Positions 43,662 through 54,003 of a stretch of 64,000 nucleotides of DNA are shown here, in pieces; position 1 is the first letter of the stretch, and every line of letters begins with the position of its first letter. Origin of the DNA: Candidatus Hydrogenedens sp. GTDB lineage: Bacteria; Hydrogenedentota; Hydrogenedentia; Hydrogenedentales; JAEUWI01. The notes under the pieces were generated by a model. The model saw only the letters and a list, made by a program, of their open reading frames with translations, had not been told where the DNA came from and made no database searches. The stretch covers positions 262,343 through 326,342 of the forward strand of contig WGMK01000010.1 in NCBI GenBank assembly GCA_016125095.1, given 5' to 3'. Position numbers and translations under genes: made by a program.

Positions 43662-44276
43662 ATGGAACAGGCACGCTTTGGGAAGTGGGGCGTACGGACG
43701 CTGGTGGCGCTGCTGCCGGTAGTGCTCGGCGGGTGCTGCGCCCCCTGGTCGGTGGTGTTCATCCCCGACGACAATCTTGAACTCGCCGTGCGCGAGGCGC
43801 TGAATCAGCCCTTCGGCTGCATTTCCGAGGGCGACCTGGCGTCGCTGGTGGAACTGCAGGCGCAAGGCCGCGACATTCAGTCGCTCGAGGGCCTCGAGCA
43901 TTGCACGCGCCTGACCGTGCTGAACCTGCGCAGCAATCTCATTCAGTCCATTTCCCCGCTCACCAACCTCCCCAACCTGGTGCGTGTCGATCTTTCGGGC
44001 AACCAGATCCGGAATATCGAGGCGATCGCGGGCTGGGAGAATCTGGACGAGCTGCAGTTGGCGGGTTCGCTGATGGAGATTTTCAACTGGTCGCCGCTGG
44101 TGGCCAATGTGAACGCAGCGCGCGGCCTGGGCGCGGGCGATACGCTCGTGCTTCCGGTCGAGACGACTTTTGGCACTGACGACACGCCCCTGGCCAATTT
44201 CGCCGAGGCGCTGCAGGCGCTGAATGCTGCCAACGTGAACTGGATTGCCGCGGATTTTGTCGAAACCGCGAAGTGA
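43662..44276 (+). CDS. Leucine-rich-repeat lipoprotein
   Basis: A 204-aa lipoprotein with lipobox VLGGC (Cys about residue 24). Three or four LRR units of about 22 residues follow, internalin-like: LEGLEHCTRLTVLNLRSNLI, ISPLTNLPNLVRVDLSGNQI and a weaker IEAIAGWENLDELQLAG. The part before them, DDNLELAVREALNQP, is the usual cap of such bacterial LRR proteins. ATG 43662 has AGGTAAGG upstream; 43644 is an alternative. It is the first gene of a run of three lipoprotein genes and probably mediates protein binding at the envelope. Confidence 0.85.
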   Translation: MEQARFGKWGVRTLVALLPVVLGGCCAPWSVVFIPDDNLELAVREALNQPFGCISEGDLASLVELQAQGRDIQSLEGLEHCTRLTVLNLRSNLIQSISPLTNLPNLVRVDLSGNQIRNIEAIAGWENLDELQLAGSLMEIFNWSPLVANVNAARGLGAGDTLVLPVETTFGTDDTPLANFAEALQALNAANVNWIAADFVETAK

Positions 44277-44375
44277 CTTCGGACCTGACAAGACGGGGTG
44301 CGCGGCCAGGGGCCCAGCGCGCCCGCATCGGCGTGCCGGGTTTTCTGACGAACGCAGGATTGAGGTGGCTGGACC

Positions 44376-47300
44376 ATGAAGCATAGCGCACGACGGCTGA
44401 TGAAGTGGGGCCTTGCCCTGAGCGCCCTTGCCACGCTGGCCAGCGGCTGCGCCCTGTTTGCGCCCGTGCTGATAGTCGAGCCGGGCGCCATCGATTTCGG
44501 GGTGTCGCAGGAACGCACGCTGCGTATCAGCAAGACCGGCTCCGCGCCGCTCGATTGGACCCTGACGGAGGTAACCCGGGCGAGCGTCGACGATCCCTGG
44601 GTGGATGCCGATGTGCCTTGGCTCAACCCCGAGACGACGAGCGGGCGCTTGACCGCGGGCATCGACAACGTGAAACTACTGGCGAACGTGTCCGGGCTGC
44701 CCGTGGGCCAGACCGCCAGCGCGGGCGTGCGAATCGATTCCAACGGCGGCAGCAAGGTGATCCCCGTATCGATCACGGTTGCCCAGACCCTGTTTGCGAA
44801 TCCCGATGTTGTCAGCCTCGAGCCTGCGGCAACCTCGGCCACCTTTACGGTCTCCAATACCGGCGCCGCCACGGTGGCTTGGAATGTGCAGTTCCTCGAT
44901 GATCCGAGCGACCTGACCACGGCGCGCCCGCTGCCCCAGGACATTCTGGTGCAACCGAACCCGGGCTCGACCGGACCGGGCGGCTCGACCACGGCAACGG
45001 TGCAGTTTACGGCGGGCCGCGACGACTTCGCCCTCCTGGTGAGCTCCAGCGCAGGCAGCGCCGTAGTGCGCTTTGTGTTCGGCTCGCTGCTGACCGACCT
45101 GACCACCGCGCCCCAGACGGTTCGCCTGTTCTACACGAAGCCCGAGGCCGGCTCGACTGCCATCGGCACTCAGGCCGAGACGACCCTGACCATCAGCAAT
45201 TCCGGCGGCGCGACGCGCAACTGGACCATCGAGGCGCGCAACAAGCTTAATCCGGCCAACACCCCGCCCATCAGCCTCGCTCCGGTGCAGGGAGCGACCA
45301 CGCCGTCGTCATCCTCCGAAGTCATCGTGACCTTGAGCCCCACGGCGAACCCCGATACGGTGCTGCTGGGTAACGGCAACTACGAACTGGTGCTCCGCTC
45401 GGGCGATGGCTTCATCATCGTTCCGGTGATTGTCGAGCTGCTTTCCCTGCCGGAAATCGCGGCGTCCGAGCCGCCTTCTGCATCGGCGGGCCGTCCGGAA
45501 ATCGTGCCGGTGACGACGCTCGATTTCGGCCGCACCGAGGTGCAGAAGGAATTCTGGATCGCCAACACGGGTCCGCGCGATTCGCGCCTCTACTTCCGCA
45601 TCACCCACGAAGACCAGGGCGTTGAGGATCCGGTGATTGCGAGTGTCGATCCGCTGACCGGCAACACCACCGGCAGCGACGAAATTTTCTTCCATCCGCC
45701 CGGTGCCAATACGCTGGTGGACGCCGAGCGCATCCTGGTCACTATCGACCGTACCAACATGACCGAGGACGTCGAGTTCCGCACCATCACCATCGTTGCC
45801 ACCGACGAAGACGGTGCGAACGTGCTCGACCCGGTCGAACCGGTTGAAGTGGTTGTACGCGCCGAACGCTCGCCGCTGACGGTGGAGGGCGCCATCAACC
45901 GCAGCCGCCCGCCGTTCCTGCTGCGCTTCGCCTTCCTGCTGCGCGACAGCCTCGGCCGCGTGATTCCGACGCAATCCCAGGACGACCTGGATCGCCTCAC
46001 CTTCGGTATTTCCGAGGAAGAGCAGGTGCTCGACCTGAACGAGACGAACTTCTTCCTGCAGGGTCCGGAGAATCTCAAGACCAACGTTGTGCTGATGCTC
46101 GACTATACGGGCAGCATGTACAACGCAGGCACCACCAACCAGACGGATCCGCTACTGCCCGGCGAGGCGGTGCTGCAGGTGCGCGAGGCGGCCAAGGATT
46201 TCATCAACGACCTGCCGCCCACCTACCGCATTCAGCTGATGTACTACAACGACCGCCAGCAGCGCGACCGCGTGCTGCTGCCCTTCACGACCGACAAGGC
46301 AGCCCTGGTCGCCGCTCTGGATGCCTTCTCCCTGCCGCCGTCGCTCTTCGGCACTTCGACCATCCGTGACGCGCTGGCCGATGCCATCGAACGGCTGGCC
46401 AACGAAGACGCGGCCGAGACGCTGCCCTTCGACGAGGCCGATGTGCGCGCCGTGGTGTTCATTACCGACGGCAACGACAACGGCTCCGTCACCAACGAGG
46501 CCGACGTGGTGAACTTCGCGCGCGAAAACCGCGTGCGGCTGTATCCGCTGGTCTATGCCGCAGGCGGCCCAGTGAACCAGTCCGAGACGCTGGTATTCGC
46601 GAACGACACCGGCGGCCACAGCTATGCCGCGCCGACTGTGGGCGACCTGACCCGCTTCCTGTCGAACCGGCAGGGCATCGGCGTTGAACCGGCCGACTTC
46701 AGCGAACCGAACAACGCCAAGTTCTTCGTGACCAACGCCGGCAGCGCCTTCATCAACTGGACCGTCGATATCGAGAGCGCGGCGACCTGGATCAAGCGCG
46801 TGTCTCCGAACGCCAGCGGCACCGGTCCCGGCGGACGCTCCACGGTAAACATCACCTTCGACGGCGCGGGACTCCCCGCCGATGAGCCCGTGGTCGGTCG
46901 CCTGTTCCTGACGGCAGCTGCAGGCGGCGGCACGGCGACGATTACCATCGTGGCTACCCCGACTCTCGTTGGCGGCGTGCCGACCTTCACCCGCGACAAC
47001 ATCGAACTCACCTTCGAAGATCCGTCGGGCGAAGTGTGGAACGAACTGCAGAACCAGATTGTGCTGACCTATGTGACGCCGTTGCAGGATGCCGGCAGCT
47101 ACAATATTCAAATCAATTACCAGGTGGACGAGGACACGACGATAACCGGCGCCTTCGAGGAAGACGCGGTCTTCGCGCCCGGTGATGTGCGCGCGGGTCA
47201 GATCGCGCTCACCACGTCGGGCCTGGTGGAGGACCCCGGCGCTGTTGCCGCGGCCGACCGCGTACGCGCGGATGTGTATGTGCGCTCGGATTACATTCCC

Positions 47301-48227
47301 CGCGACACCACCAGTTTCCGCATGCGCTTCGTCACCTCGCTGCCCGACGACATCGCGGTGTCGCCGCTGGGGCTGGCCGCGCAGGCCGCGCTCGACCAGG
47401 CCACCATGGACGTCACGCTGGCCTCCGATGGGCTACTGGTGCCGACTAGCGAATTCGACGCCGGCTGGCGACTGCTCTCCGAGGGCGACGGCATTTACCG
47501 GATGCGCACTGAAGGCAGCAACGATCTGCTCTACGGCGCGTTTGGTAACCTGCTCCGCATCCGCTTCGCGAATCTGGCCGCGTTTGCCGCCGTGTTCGAC
47601 GGTTCCACCCGCGAGCCCGAATTCCTGGTCGGTATGCGCGTGGACAACGATGCCTACTACTCGCCCGCGGGCGGCGGACAGCCCTCGCGTTCCAAGTTCT
47701 TCTTCTACCCGGGCGGCCCGGCCTATCTGGATGCCGGTCCCGACGCGGTGAACTCTGAACTTTCCGTCACCACCATGAGTGCTATTGCCGGCCCGGCGCC
47801 CACCGTGGCCCCGCTCCTGGCGACACTGCTGTTCGATCCGGAAGTCGAATTCCCCTGGGACCTGGATGGCGACGATATCGTCGACTTCCAGGATCCGTCG
47901 CCCTTCGACGATGCCATTCCCGGCGGCGTCGTGGTGCCCGGTTCCTTCGAGATCGGCGAATCAGTCAACGCTTTCCAGCTCCGCGTGCGCAACAACCGGC
48001 TCGACACCTTTGTCTGGTCGGTGGCCTCGCTGCCGGCCTGGGTGACGGTAACGAATATTGTGAATGGACCGGGCGCGCTCGCGCCGGGGGATGAGTCGGT
48101 AATATCGCTTTCCGTGGACCGGACCGGATTCAGCGATACGGTTGTCAGCGGCTCCCTCGTAATCGATACGGATGAGTTCGGCAGTGAAACGATACCGCTG
48201 ACCATGGTGGTGGCGCCGCAGCCGTAG
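44376..48227 (+). CDS. Large lipoprotein with Ig-like repeats and a VWA domain
   Basis: 1283 aa, with lipobox LASGC (Cys about 25). Residues 30-480 contain several Ig-like/BACON-type repeats, each beginning with a ...G.IDFG....T.TISN.G.A...W motif. A von Willebrand factor A domain follows (about 570-770), with MIDAS DYTGSM, and VVFITDGNDNG as the late Asp motif. More repeats and a FDPEVEFPWDLDGDDIVDFQ calcium-type loop (about 1155) come after. Adjacent to a close paralogue. Role: envelope adhesion or scaffold, inferred. GAGGTGG lies 8 nt before the ATG. Confidence 0.85.
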   Translation: MKHSARRLMKWGLALSALATLASGCALFAPVLIVEPGAIDFGVSQERTLRISKTGSAPLDWTLTEVTRASVDDPWVDADVPWLNPETTSGRLTAGIDNVKLLANVSGLPVGQTASAGVRIDSNGGSKVIPVSITVAQTLFANPDVVSLEPAATSATFTVSNTGAATVAWNVQFLDDPSDLTTARPLPQDILVQPNPGSTGPGGSTTATVQFTAGRDDFALLVSSSAGSAVVRFVFGSLLTDLTTAPQTVRLFYTKPEAGSTAIGTQAETTLTISNSGGATRNWTIEARNKLNPANTPPISLAPVQGATTPSSSSEVIVTLSPTANPDTVLLGNGNYELVLRSGDGFIIVPVIVELLSLPEIAASEPPSASAGRPEIVPVTTLDFGRTEVQKEFWIANTGPRDSRLYFRITHEDQGVEDPVIASVDPLTGNTTGSDEIFFHPPGANTLVDAERILVTIDRTNMTEDVEFRTITIVATDEDGANVLDPVEPVEVVVRAERSPLTVEGAINRSRPPFLLRFAFLLRDSLGRVIPTQSQDDLDRLTFGISEEEQVLDLNETNFFLQGPENLKTNVVLMLDYTGSMYNAGTTNQTDPLLPGEAVLQVREAAKDFINDLPPTYRIQLMYYNDRQQRDRVLLPFTTDKAALVAALDAFSLPPSLFGTSTIRDALADAIERLANEDAAETLPFDEADVRAVVFITDGNDNGSVTNEADVVNFARENRVRLYPLVYAAGGPVNQSETLVFANDTGGHSYAAPTVGDLTRFLSNRQGIGVEPADFSEPNNAKFFVTNAGSAFINWTVDIESAATWIKRVSPNASGTGPGGRSTVNITFDGAGLPADEPVVGRLFLTAAAGGGTATITIVATPTLVGGVPTFTRDNIELTFEDPSGEVWNELQNQIVLTYVTPLQDAGSYNIQINYQVDEDTTITGAFEEDAVFAPGDVRAGQIALTTSGLVEDPGAVAAADRVRADVYVRSDYIPRDTTSFRMRFVTSLPDDIAVSPLGLAAQAALDQATMDVTLASDGLLVPTSEFDAGWRLLSEGDGIYRMRTEGSNDLLYGAFGNLLRIRFANLAAFAAVFDGSTREPEFLVGMRVDNDAYYSPAGGGQPSRSKFFFYPGGPAYLDAGPDAVNSELSVTTMSAIAGPAPTVAPLLATLLFDPEVEFPWDLDGDDIVDFQDPSPFDDAIPGGVVVPGSFEIGESVNAFQLRVRNNRLDTFVWSVASLPAWVTVTNIVNGPGALAPGDESVISLSVDRTGFSDTVVSGSLVIDTDEFGSETIPLTMVVAPQP

Positions 48228-48275
48228 CAGCGCCGCCGGCAATACGCGGCGGCAGCCGGAGAAGAGGATGTACAT

Positions 48276-51200
48276 ATGCGTGGCATGATCACCGTAATAC
48301 GGCCCTTGATGGCCATTGCGGCAGTCGCGTTCGCGGCGGGATGTTTCCCGACGCCGAACCTGACCGTTTCGCCCGGCGCCATCAGCCTTGGCGTGAACGA
48401 CGACAGCGCCACCGTCCGGATTCTCAATACAGGCTCCGGGGTGCTCACCTGGACCGTGTCGGAAGACCTGCCCTGGCTGAGCCTGGTGGAAGTGGACAAG
48501 CAGACCGATTCGGTCTCGGGTACCGTCACCACGCAGATCGCCGTGGTGGAACTGGTGGTGGACCGCACCAGCCTGCCCATTGGAACCACCCAGGGCGAGA
48601 TAACGGTGACTTCGAACGGCGGCACCGCCGTGGTGCCGGTCAGCGTAAGCCAGGCCGGCCCCGCTGTGCTTGTCGTAGATCAGACCCAGCTGAATTTCGG
48701 CGCCACGAGCACGCAATCGAACCTCATCATTTCGAACTCCGGCCTCGAGCCGCTGGTCTGGGAGCTGTCGGTGCCCGCATCGGCTCCATGGCTGAAAGCG
48801 ACGCCCAAAACCGGCACCATCGCCACGGCCGGCGTGAACAACTCGGTCACCATCACCGTCAATCGCGAAGCGCTGGCGGCGGGCGATTACTCCGCCACAC
48901 TGAACATTACCTCGAACGGCGGCAATGCCCAGGTTGATGTGACGCTTTCGGTGGTGCCCTTCGGCGTGTCCCCCGAAGTCATTACCTTCGGTACCATCGC
49001 GGCGGCCGAGAGCGACAACCTCGTCATTACCAATAGCGGCGCGAGCGGCATCACGCTGTCGTTCAATGCGACCACCACCTCCGGCGGCGCATGGCTTTCG
49101 GTTTCGCAAAACAGCGCCAACGTTCCGGCCGCCGGCCAGACCGTTATCGGCGTCGAAGCGGACCCGGCTGGACTCGCGCCCGGCAGCTATGCCGGCAATA
49201 TCGCAGTATCGAACGCTGCAGCGGGATACAGCATTGATGTGCCCGTAACGATGAGCGTCACCGGCATCGATATCAGCCCGACTACCATCGACTTCGGGAC
49301 CATCACGGGGACGACCACGCGCACGTTTACGGTCACCAACCTGAGCACCGCACCGCAGACCTACGGCGTCGATGTGCCTGCAACGGATGGCTTCTGGCTC
49401 AGCGTCGCTCCCGAACAGGCGACCGTTTCCTCCGCACCGGTTACCCATACCCTGACGGTAGACCCGGCCAACCTCGAGCCGGGCGCCTACACCTCTAACG
49501 TGACGGTCGATTTCGGCAGCGGCTCGGAGACCGTGCAAGTGCGCGTCGCCCGGCCGCGCCCCGCTCGATTGGTGGTGGTATCAAACAACATCATCTTCGG
49601 CACGCGCACCTCGCCCGAAGTGATCGACATTTACAACGACGGTATCGGCACCGTGAACTGGTCCATCGATACTTCCGGTTTCCCGGCCTGGCTGCGCATC
49701 GCCGAGGCGGCGGGCGGCAGCGTTGGTGGTACCGTATCCGGCGAAGCGACCGACAGCATCACCCTGATTGTGGACCGCAGCCTCGCACCGGCGGACGCGT
49801 TCGATTTCAGCTTCTCGTTCAATGTGGCTGCCACAGGGGACTTCACGGGCAATGTACCCGTATCGGTCAGCATGACGGTGCCGCGCATACCGCAGATCGA
49901 ACTGGAAGCGGATGGCATCGACAGCACCGGCACCCCGTTCCTGAATTTCGACGTCGGCCAGACGTCGAAGACCTTCATCATCCGGAACAACGGCAACGGC
50001 ACCCTGACCTGGAATTTCACCGGACAAGTAATACCCCCCTGGATCACCTCAATCCAGCCGATTCAGTCGAGCCTGAATCCGGGCACCGAACAACAGGTCA
50101 CGATGAGCGTCGATCGCACGGGGCTGAGCTTCGTGGGCGCGCAGGTCGAACTGCAACTGTTCAACAACGCGCCGGCGTCACTGGGCGGCTCCATTCCGCT
50201 CAACGTCGAGATTCAGGTGCCGAAGACCATCGCCATCGGCACACGCCCGGCCACCCTGGCATTCGGCGAGAATGCCTCGATCGGCATTCTCGAGATTGCC
50301 AACGTGGGTGACCCCGAGACCATCCTGAACTATCAGGTCACCTCGAATAAGGAGTGGCTGGCGGTGTTCCCCGAGACGGGACAGAGTATTGGCACGGCCT
50401 CCACCATCAAGGATTACCGTCCGCATACGGTCACGGTCGACCGCGCGCGGCTCGACGGAGCGGGCGCGGCGGCGAAGCTGACCGTCACGGCCTTCCAGAT
50501 TATCGGCGGACAGCGCGTGCCGCTCGAATCCGTCGCGCCGGTGGAAGTGCCGGTATCGGTAGAGGCCAGCCAGCTGACGATTGAGAACGGCCCGCCGCGC
50601 GTGCGCGTGCCCTCCATGGTTCGCTTCGTGCTGCTGATGCGCAACCTTCAGTACGCGCCGATCAAGCTCCAGTCCGCGCGTCTGGCCACGCTGGCGCAGC
50701 AGATTCAGATTTTCGAAAACGACCGCGAACAGGAAAACTCGGAAACGGCGCAGATCATCAAGCCCGGGGTCGAGAAGGGCAATCTGCTCGTGCTGCTCGA
50801 TTACTCGAACAGTATGCAAGAGAGCGCCCGTGCGGTGAGCGATGCCGCCATCGCCGGTGCCGCCGACCCGATTCAGGCGCTGTATGAACGCTGCATCACG
50901 CCGCTGCTCGACGAGGTGCCGGCGAACTACCGCGTGGGTATCGCCGTGTTCAGCGAACGCACGGGCAACCTTCCGCTGACCGATGCGCTTCGTCCGCTCT
51001 ATGGCACGGCCGCAGAAGGTCCGGAAACCGAGAACGAGATTTTCCTTGCCGACCGCGACCTGCTCAAGGCGCGCCTGGCCGAACTGGTGGTGGGCACGAA
51101 TGGCGCGACGGAATTGCTTCCGGCGCTACGAGATGCGGGCTCGCTGGTTGCCGAGGAAGACGCGATCGCGGGCATTTTCCCCTTCGACGACGCCGACGAC

Positions 51201-52904
51201 CGCATCATCGTGTGCGTGACGGACGGCCGTTTGACTACACCGCCGGGAACGATTACTACCACCACCGAATTCCTGAGCACGGTCGCCCGGACGCGGTTCT
51301 GGGGTATCGGCTGGGGCGAGGGTGTGGCCAGCGCTCCGCTGGTACAGCTGGCCGTGGAAACCGGCGGGCACAACTACGCCACGCGTACCGAGCCCACGGG
51401 CGAAGTAGACGCCTTCGGCACGGCCATCCGGATTCCGGTGGTCGACGAGCTTCTGGATTGGTGCGTGAGCGATCCTGCGGACGAATGCGACTTGTCCATC
51501 AGCCGCGACATCGACGCGCAGTACACCTTCAGTTATGTGTCGCTCACCGAAGAATCGGCCGACATCGAGGGGCGCCTTACCTTCGATGACCCGAACGACC
51601 AGGATTCCCCGTGCTTGTCGGAGCAGGGCGAAATCTCCGGTACCTTCGGGGCCTCGCAGGTGCCGCTGCCCCTCGTGGCCAATGACACCAGCCTCGCGCA
51701 GATCCGTCTGAAGAACCTGGGTCTGCGGGGCGACGGCACGGCTACCATCGAGATGTACCTGGACTACGCCCCCCGCGGCGTCCGTTCGTTCTCGTTCGAC
51801 TTGTCGACGTCCGGGGCTGCGGCGCTCATCCGGGGCAACGTGAGACAGGTGGCCCGCATTCAGGGTGGCTTAATCGGCTCGTGGATACCGGGCGGAAGCG
51901 GCAGCATCTTTACCTACACCGCACCGTCGGACGAACCCCCGCTTACCTATGGCGACTTTGGTCCGTTGCTTACCATCGAAGTCGCGGGCGTGGCGAATCC
52001 TGATGCATTGTTAAATCTGGACGTGCTCAACCCGGTCTATGCCTCGAGCGATCCGGACAGCCGCTACGTATCGTATCCGGACACAATCCGTCTGGCTACA
52101 GGCGAATTCCTCGCCACCTCGCTGCCGCGGCCGGATATTGAACTCATCGAGGTGAACGACACACCGGTCATCAATGAGAGCGACTATCTCTTCTACGACA
52201 GCTTCAACCAGCTCGTACTCGACCTGGGCACCGATGTGAATTGCTTCACGCTCCGGTTCCACAACCGAGGCGGCGCTCACCTGCCCACCAACGTGTTGTT
52301 GCGCTATTTCCCGACCATCAATACTGACGGGCTGGTTACCCCGACGCGCGACGTCCCCGGCTGCACGGGAGAATCGACGGACCTGCTGGTATGGAACAAT
52401 ATCCGAGTGGGGTCGACCCAGGCCCCGGTCGATCGCAAGTTCTACGTTTCGCGGACGACCTCCGCAGGAATCATCGATGGGCGCAACGATGGCATCGACG
52501 ATGTGGCCTTCGAGCTCGAGTTCGATTATCTGCTGACCGGCATCAACTATACCGGGACGATCGATCCGATCTTCCTCCGCATGGAAGTGCTGCCCCCGGT
52601 GCTGAACGTCGCGCCGCTCGCTATCGATTTCGGACTTGCGGTAAACCAGTCAACGTTGACCGTAGCCAACGATGGCCAAGGCCTCATGTTCTGGGACATC
52701 GCCAACTTTATCGACTTCCCTTCGTGGTTGATTCCGAGCGAAATTTCCGGGGCGCTCGAGAACGGCAAGTCGCAAAACATTGTTCTGGCAATTGACCGCG
52801 CCGCAGTTCCCAGCGGCGTCACTAATTTCCCGATCACCGTGCGTCAGGGTGAAGGCGACAGCATCCAGACGGCCGTCGTAAACGTATCGGTGACCGGCCC
52901 GTAA
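48276..52904 (+). CDS. Very large lipoprotein with Ig-like repeats and a VWA domain (paralogue)
   Basis: 1542 aa, with lipobox FAAGC (Cys about 23). About eight Ig-like repeats in the N-terminal 800 residues have the signature (L/I)xFGxxxxxxxxxIxNxGxxxLxW and a P(A/P)WL motif. The VWA domain (about 835-1050) has MIDAS DYSNSM and IIVCVTDGR. A Cys-containing region at about 1070-1130 (DWCVSDPADECDLS) and further repeats to the end follow. It has the same order as the upstream gene, so tandem duplication and growth by repeat gain is likely. AAGAGG lies about 9 nt upstream. A terminator ends the cluster. Confidence 0.85.
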   Translation: MRGMITVIRPLMAIAAVAFAAGCFPTPNLTVSPGAISLGVNDDSATVRILNTGSGVLTWTVSEDLPWLSLVEVDKQTDSVSGTVTTQIAVVELVVDRTSLPIGTTQGEITVTSNGGTAVVPVSVSQAGPAVLVVDQTQLNFGATSTQSNLIISNSGLEPLVWELSVPASAPWLKATPKTGTIATAGVNNSVTITVNREALAAGDYSATLNITSNGGNAQVDVTLSVVPFGVSPEVITFGTIAAAESDNLVITNSGASGITLSFNATTTSGGAWLSVSQNSANVPAAGQTVIGVEADPAGLAPGSYAGNIAVSNAAAGYSIDVPVTMSVTGIDISPTTIDFGTITGTTTRTFTVTNLSTAPQTYGVDVPATDGFWLSVAPEQATVSSAPVTHTLTVDPANLEPGAYTSNVTVDFGSGSETVQVRVARPRPARLVVVSNNIIFGTRTSPEVIDIYNDGIGTVNWSIDTSGFPAWLRIAEAAGGSVGGTVSGEATDSITLIVDRSLAPADAFDFSFSFNVAATGDFTGNVPVSVSMTVPRIPQIELEADGIDSTGTPFLNFDVGQTSKTFIIRNNGNGTLTWNFTGQVIPPWITSIQPIQSSLNPGTEQQVTMSVDRTGLSFVGAQVELQLFNNAPASLGGSIPLNVEIQVPKTIAIGTRPATLAFGENASIGILEIANVGDPETILNYQVTSNKEWLAVFPETGQSIGTASTIKDYRPHTVTVDRARLDGAGAAAKLTVTAFQIIGGQRVPLESVAPVEVPVSVEASQLTIENGPPRVRVPSMVRFVLLMRNLQYAPIKLQSARLATLAQQIQIFENDREQENSETAQIIKPGVEKGNLLVLLDYSNSMQESARAVSDAAIAGAADPIQALYERCITPLLDEVPANYRVGIAVFSERTGNLPLTDALRPLYGTAAEGPETENEIFLADRDLLKARLAELVVGTNGATELLPALRDAGSLVAEEDAIAGIFPFDDADDRIIVCVTDGRLTTPPGTITTTTEFLSTVARTRFWGIGWGEGVASAPLVQLAVETGGHNYATRTEPTGEVDAFGTAIRIPVVDELLDWCVSDPADECDLSISRDIDAQYTFSYVSLTEESADIEGRLTFDDPNDQDSPCLSEQGEISGTFGASQVPLPLVANDTSLAQIRLKNLGLRGDGTATIEMYLDYAPRGVRSFSFDLSTSGAAALIRGNVRQVARIQGGLIGSWIPGGSGSIFTYTAPSDEPPLTYGDFGPLLTIEVAGVANPDALLNLDVLNPVYASSDPDSRYVSYPDTIRLATGEFLATSLPRPDIELIEVNDTPVINESDYLFYDSFNQLVLDLGTDVNCFTLRFHNRGGAHLPTNVLLRYFPTINTDGLVTPTRDVPGCTGESTDLLVWNNIRVGSTQAPVDRKFYVSRTTSAGIIDGRNDGIDDVAFELEFDYLLTGINYTGTIDPIFLRMEVLPPVLNVAPLAIDFGLAVNQSTLTVANDGQGLMFWDIANFIDFPSWLIPSEISGALENGKSQNIVLAIDRAAVPSGVTNFPITVRQGEGDSIQTAVVNVSVTGP

Positions 52905-52924
52905 TACGAAGTGCATGGTGATTC

Positions 52925-52964
52925 CGCTGCCCGCCCGGCATTGTGTCGGGCGGGCAGCGCTTTT
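52925..52964 (+). terminator. Terminator of the lipoprotein cluster
   Basis: CGCTGCCCGCCCG and CGGGCGGGCAGCG pair perfectly over 13 bp with a 9-nt loop, then CTTTTC. Confidence 0.82.
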
Positions 52965-53020
52965 CTACGGAATGATCCGCTTGCTACACTGTGTTCACCG
53001 GGGCAAGGAGCCCGTTCATC

Positions 53021-53230
53021 ATGTTGGCCAATATTATTGCCGTAATCGTCGCGCTTTCGCTGTTGTTCGGCGTGTGGGGCGGCGTGCATCTATTGGCGCG
53101 CAAGCGCATGGGGGATCGCCCCATCGGCTGCCGGGGCCCGCAGATTGACGAGGCCGGCAACAAGGTATGCTGCCACACCGGGGGGCCTTGCGAAAGCGAG
53201 CGGGACACTGCCGAGTCCGCATCCCGCTGA
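53021..53230 (+). CDS. Small single-span protein with Cys-rich tail, NqrM-like
   Basis: 69 aa: an N-terminal membrane span (MLANIIAVIVALSLLFGVWG), a basic stretch (LARKRMGD) and a tail with Cys at RPIGCRGP, KVCCHT and GPCESE. The order span, basic loop, GC.G, C(x)C.GG, C is reminiscent of NqrM, the Na-translocating NADH:quinone reductase maturation factor, but the spacing is not exact and no nqr genes are in the window. AAGGAG lies about 10 nt upstream of ATG 53021; a GTG at 52991 is an alternative. An extended -10 TGCTACACT lies at about 52982. Confidence 0.6.
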   Translation: MLANIIAVIVALSLLFGVWGGVHLLARKRMGDRPIGCRGPQIDEAGNKVCCHTGGPCESERDTAESASR

Positions 53231-53327
53231 TTTCCCCCATATTGCTGTGATTTCTGGGCTTTTCCGGTGCTTTTTCCCGAGCCGAGGAGCCTCATATCCC
53301 GCGCTAACCGGCTGGAATTCCAGTAGG

Positions 53328-53356
53328 TTGCATCGCCGGGTGTCCCCCCCTATAAT
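53328..53356 (+). promoter_or_regulatory. Sigma-70 promoter with perfect TATAAT
   Basis: TTGCAT (53328-53333), 17 nt, TATAAT (53351-53356), about 50 nt before the zinc-ribbon/acidic protein gene. Confidence 0.75.
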
Positions 53357-53407
53357 CTGCGCCTTCGCGCGAGCAGGGGTCTTGCGCGGCTCAGAAGGAA
53401 TGGAACT

Positions 53408-53875
53408 ATGGCGGTAAAGTACGAGTGCCCGAAATGCGGCCGGAGATTCGTGGATTGGGGTGCAGAGAAAATCGGGTTTCTCTGCCCGAAAGACGCCCGC
53501 TGCACCGGTGTTTCGGAGTCCGATATCATCAAACTGGTCCGCGTAGGCGCTTCGGAAGACGAGGCAGCCGCGCCCACGCTTAAACGGGCCGCGGCAAAGA
53601 AAGTTATCGCGCCTCCCGTGGAGGACGAAGTCGATGAATCGGCCGAGTTCGAAGGCGACGACGATGAAGACGTCGTGGAAGACGACGAAGTGGAAAGCGG
53701 CGAGGACGAATCGAGCGCAAGCGAGACGGAGTCGGACGCTTCCAGTGGCGATGAAGAGAGCGGCGGCGACGATGACGACGAGGACTCAGGGGACGAGGAG
53801 GTTCCCGAAGATCTCGATTTCGAGAAGGAGAAGGTCTCGCTCGACGATAGCCCCATCAAGGAATTCGACGAGTAG
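53408..53875 (+). CDS. Zinc-ribbon protein with long acidic disordered tail
   Basis: 155 aa. The N-terminus has YECPKCGRRFVDWG and FLCPKDARCTG, a possible four-Cys zinc site. From about residue 70 to the end nearly every residue is Asp, Glu or Ser, and this part must be disordered. The layout recalls FYDLN-acid-type proteins but without the FYDLN motif. AAGGA lies 9 nt before the ATG. A role in binding basic proteins or metal buffering is conceivable; not shown. Confidence 0.72.
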   Translation: MAVKYECPKCGRRFVDWGAEKIGFLCPKDARCTGVSESDIIKLVRVGASEDEAAAPTLKRAAAKKVIAPPVEDEVDESAEFEGDDDEDVVEDDEVESGEDESSASETESDASSGDEESGGDDDDEDSGDEEVPEDLDFEKEKVSLDDSPIKEFDE

Positions 53876-54003
53876 GCTAAGCGCTTTATTGTTCCGCCCG
53901 CCCGGCAGATTCGCCGCGGCGGCCGTTTTTATTTTATAGTGTCGTTGCCGGGGAAGATCGGAATCGATTCCCGGCGTTCCAGTGGTAGCACCAGAGGATT
54001 CGC

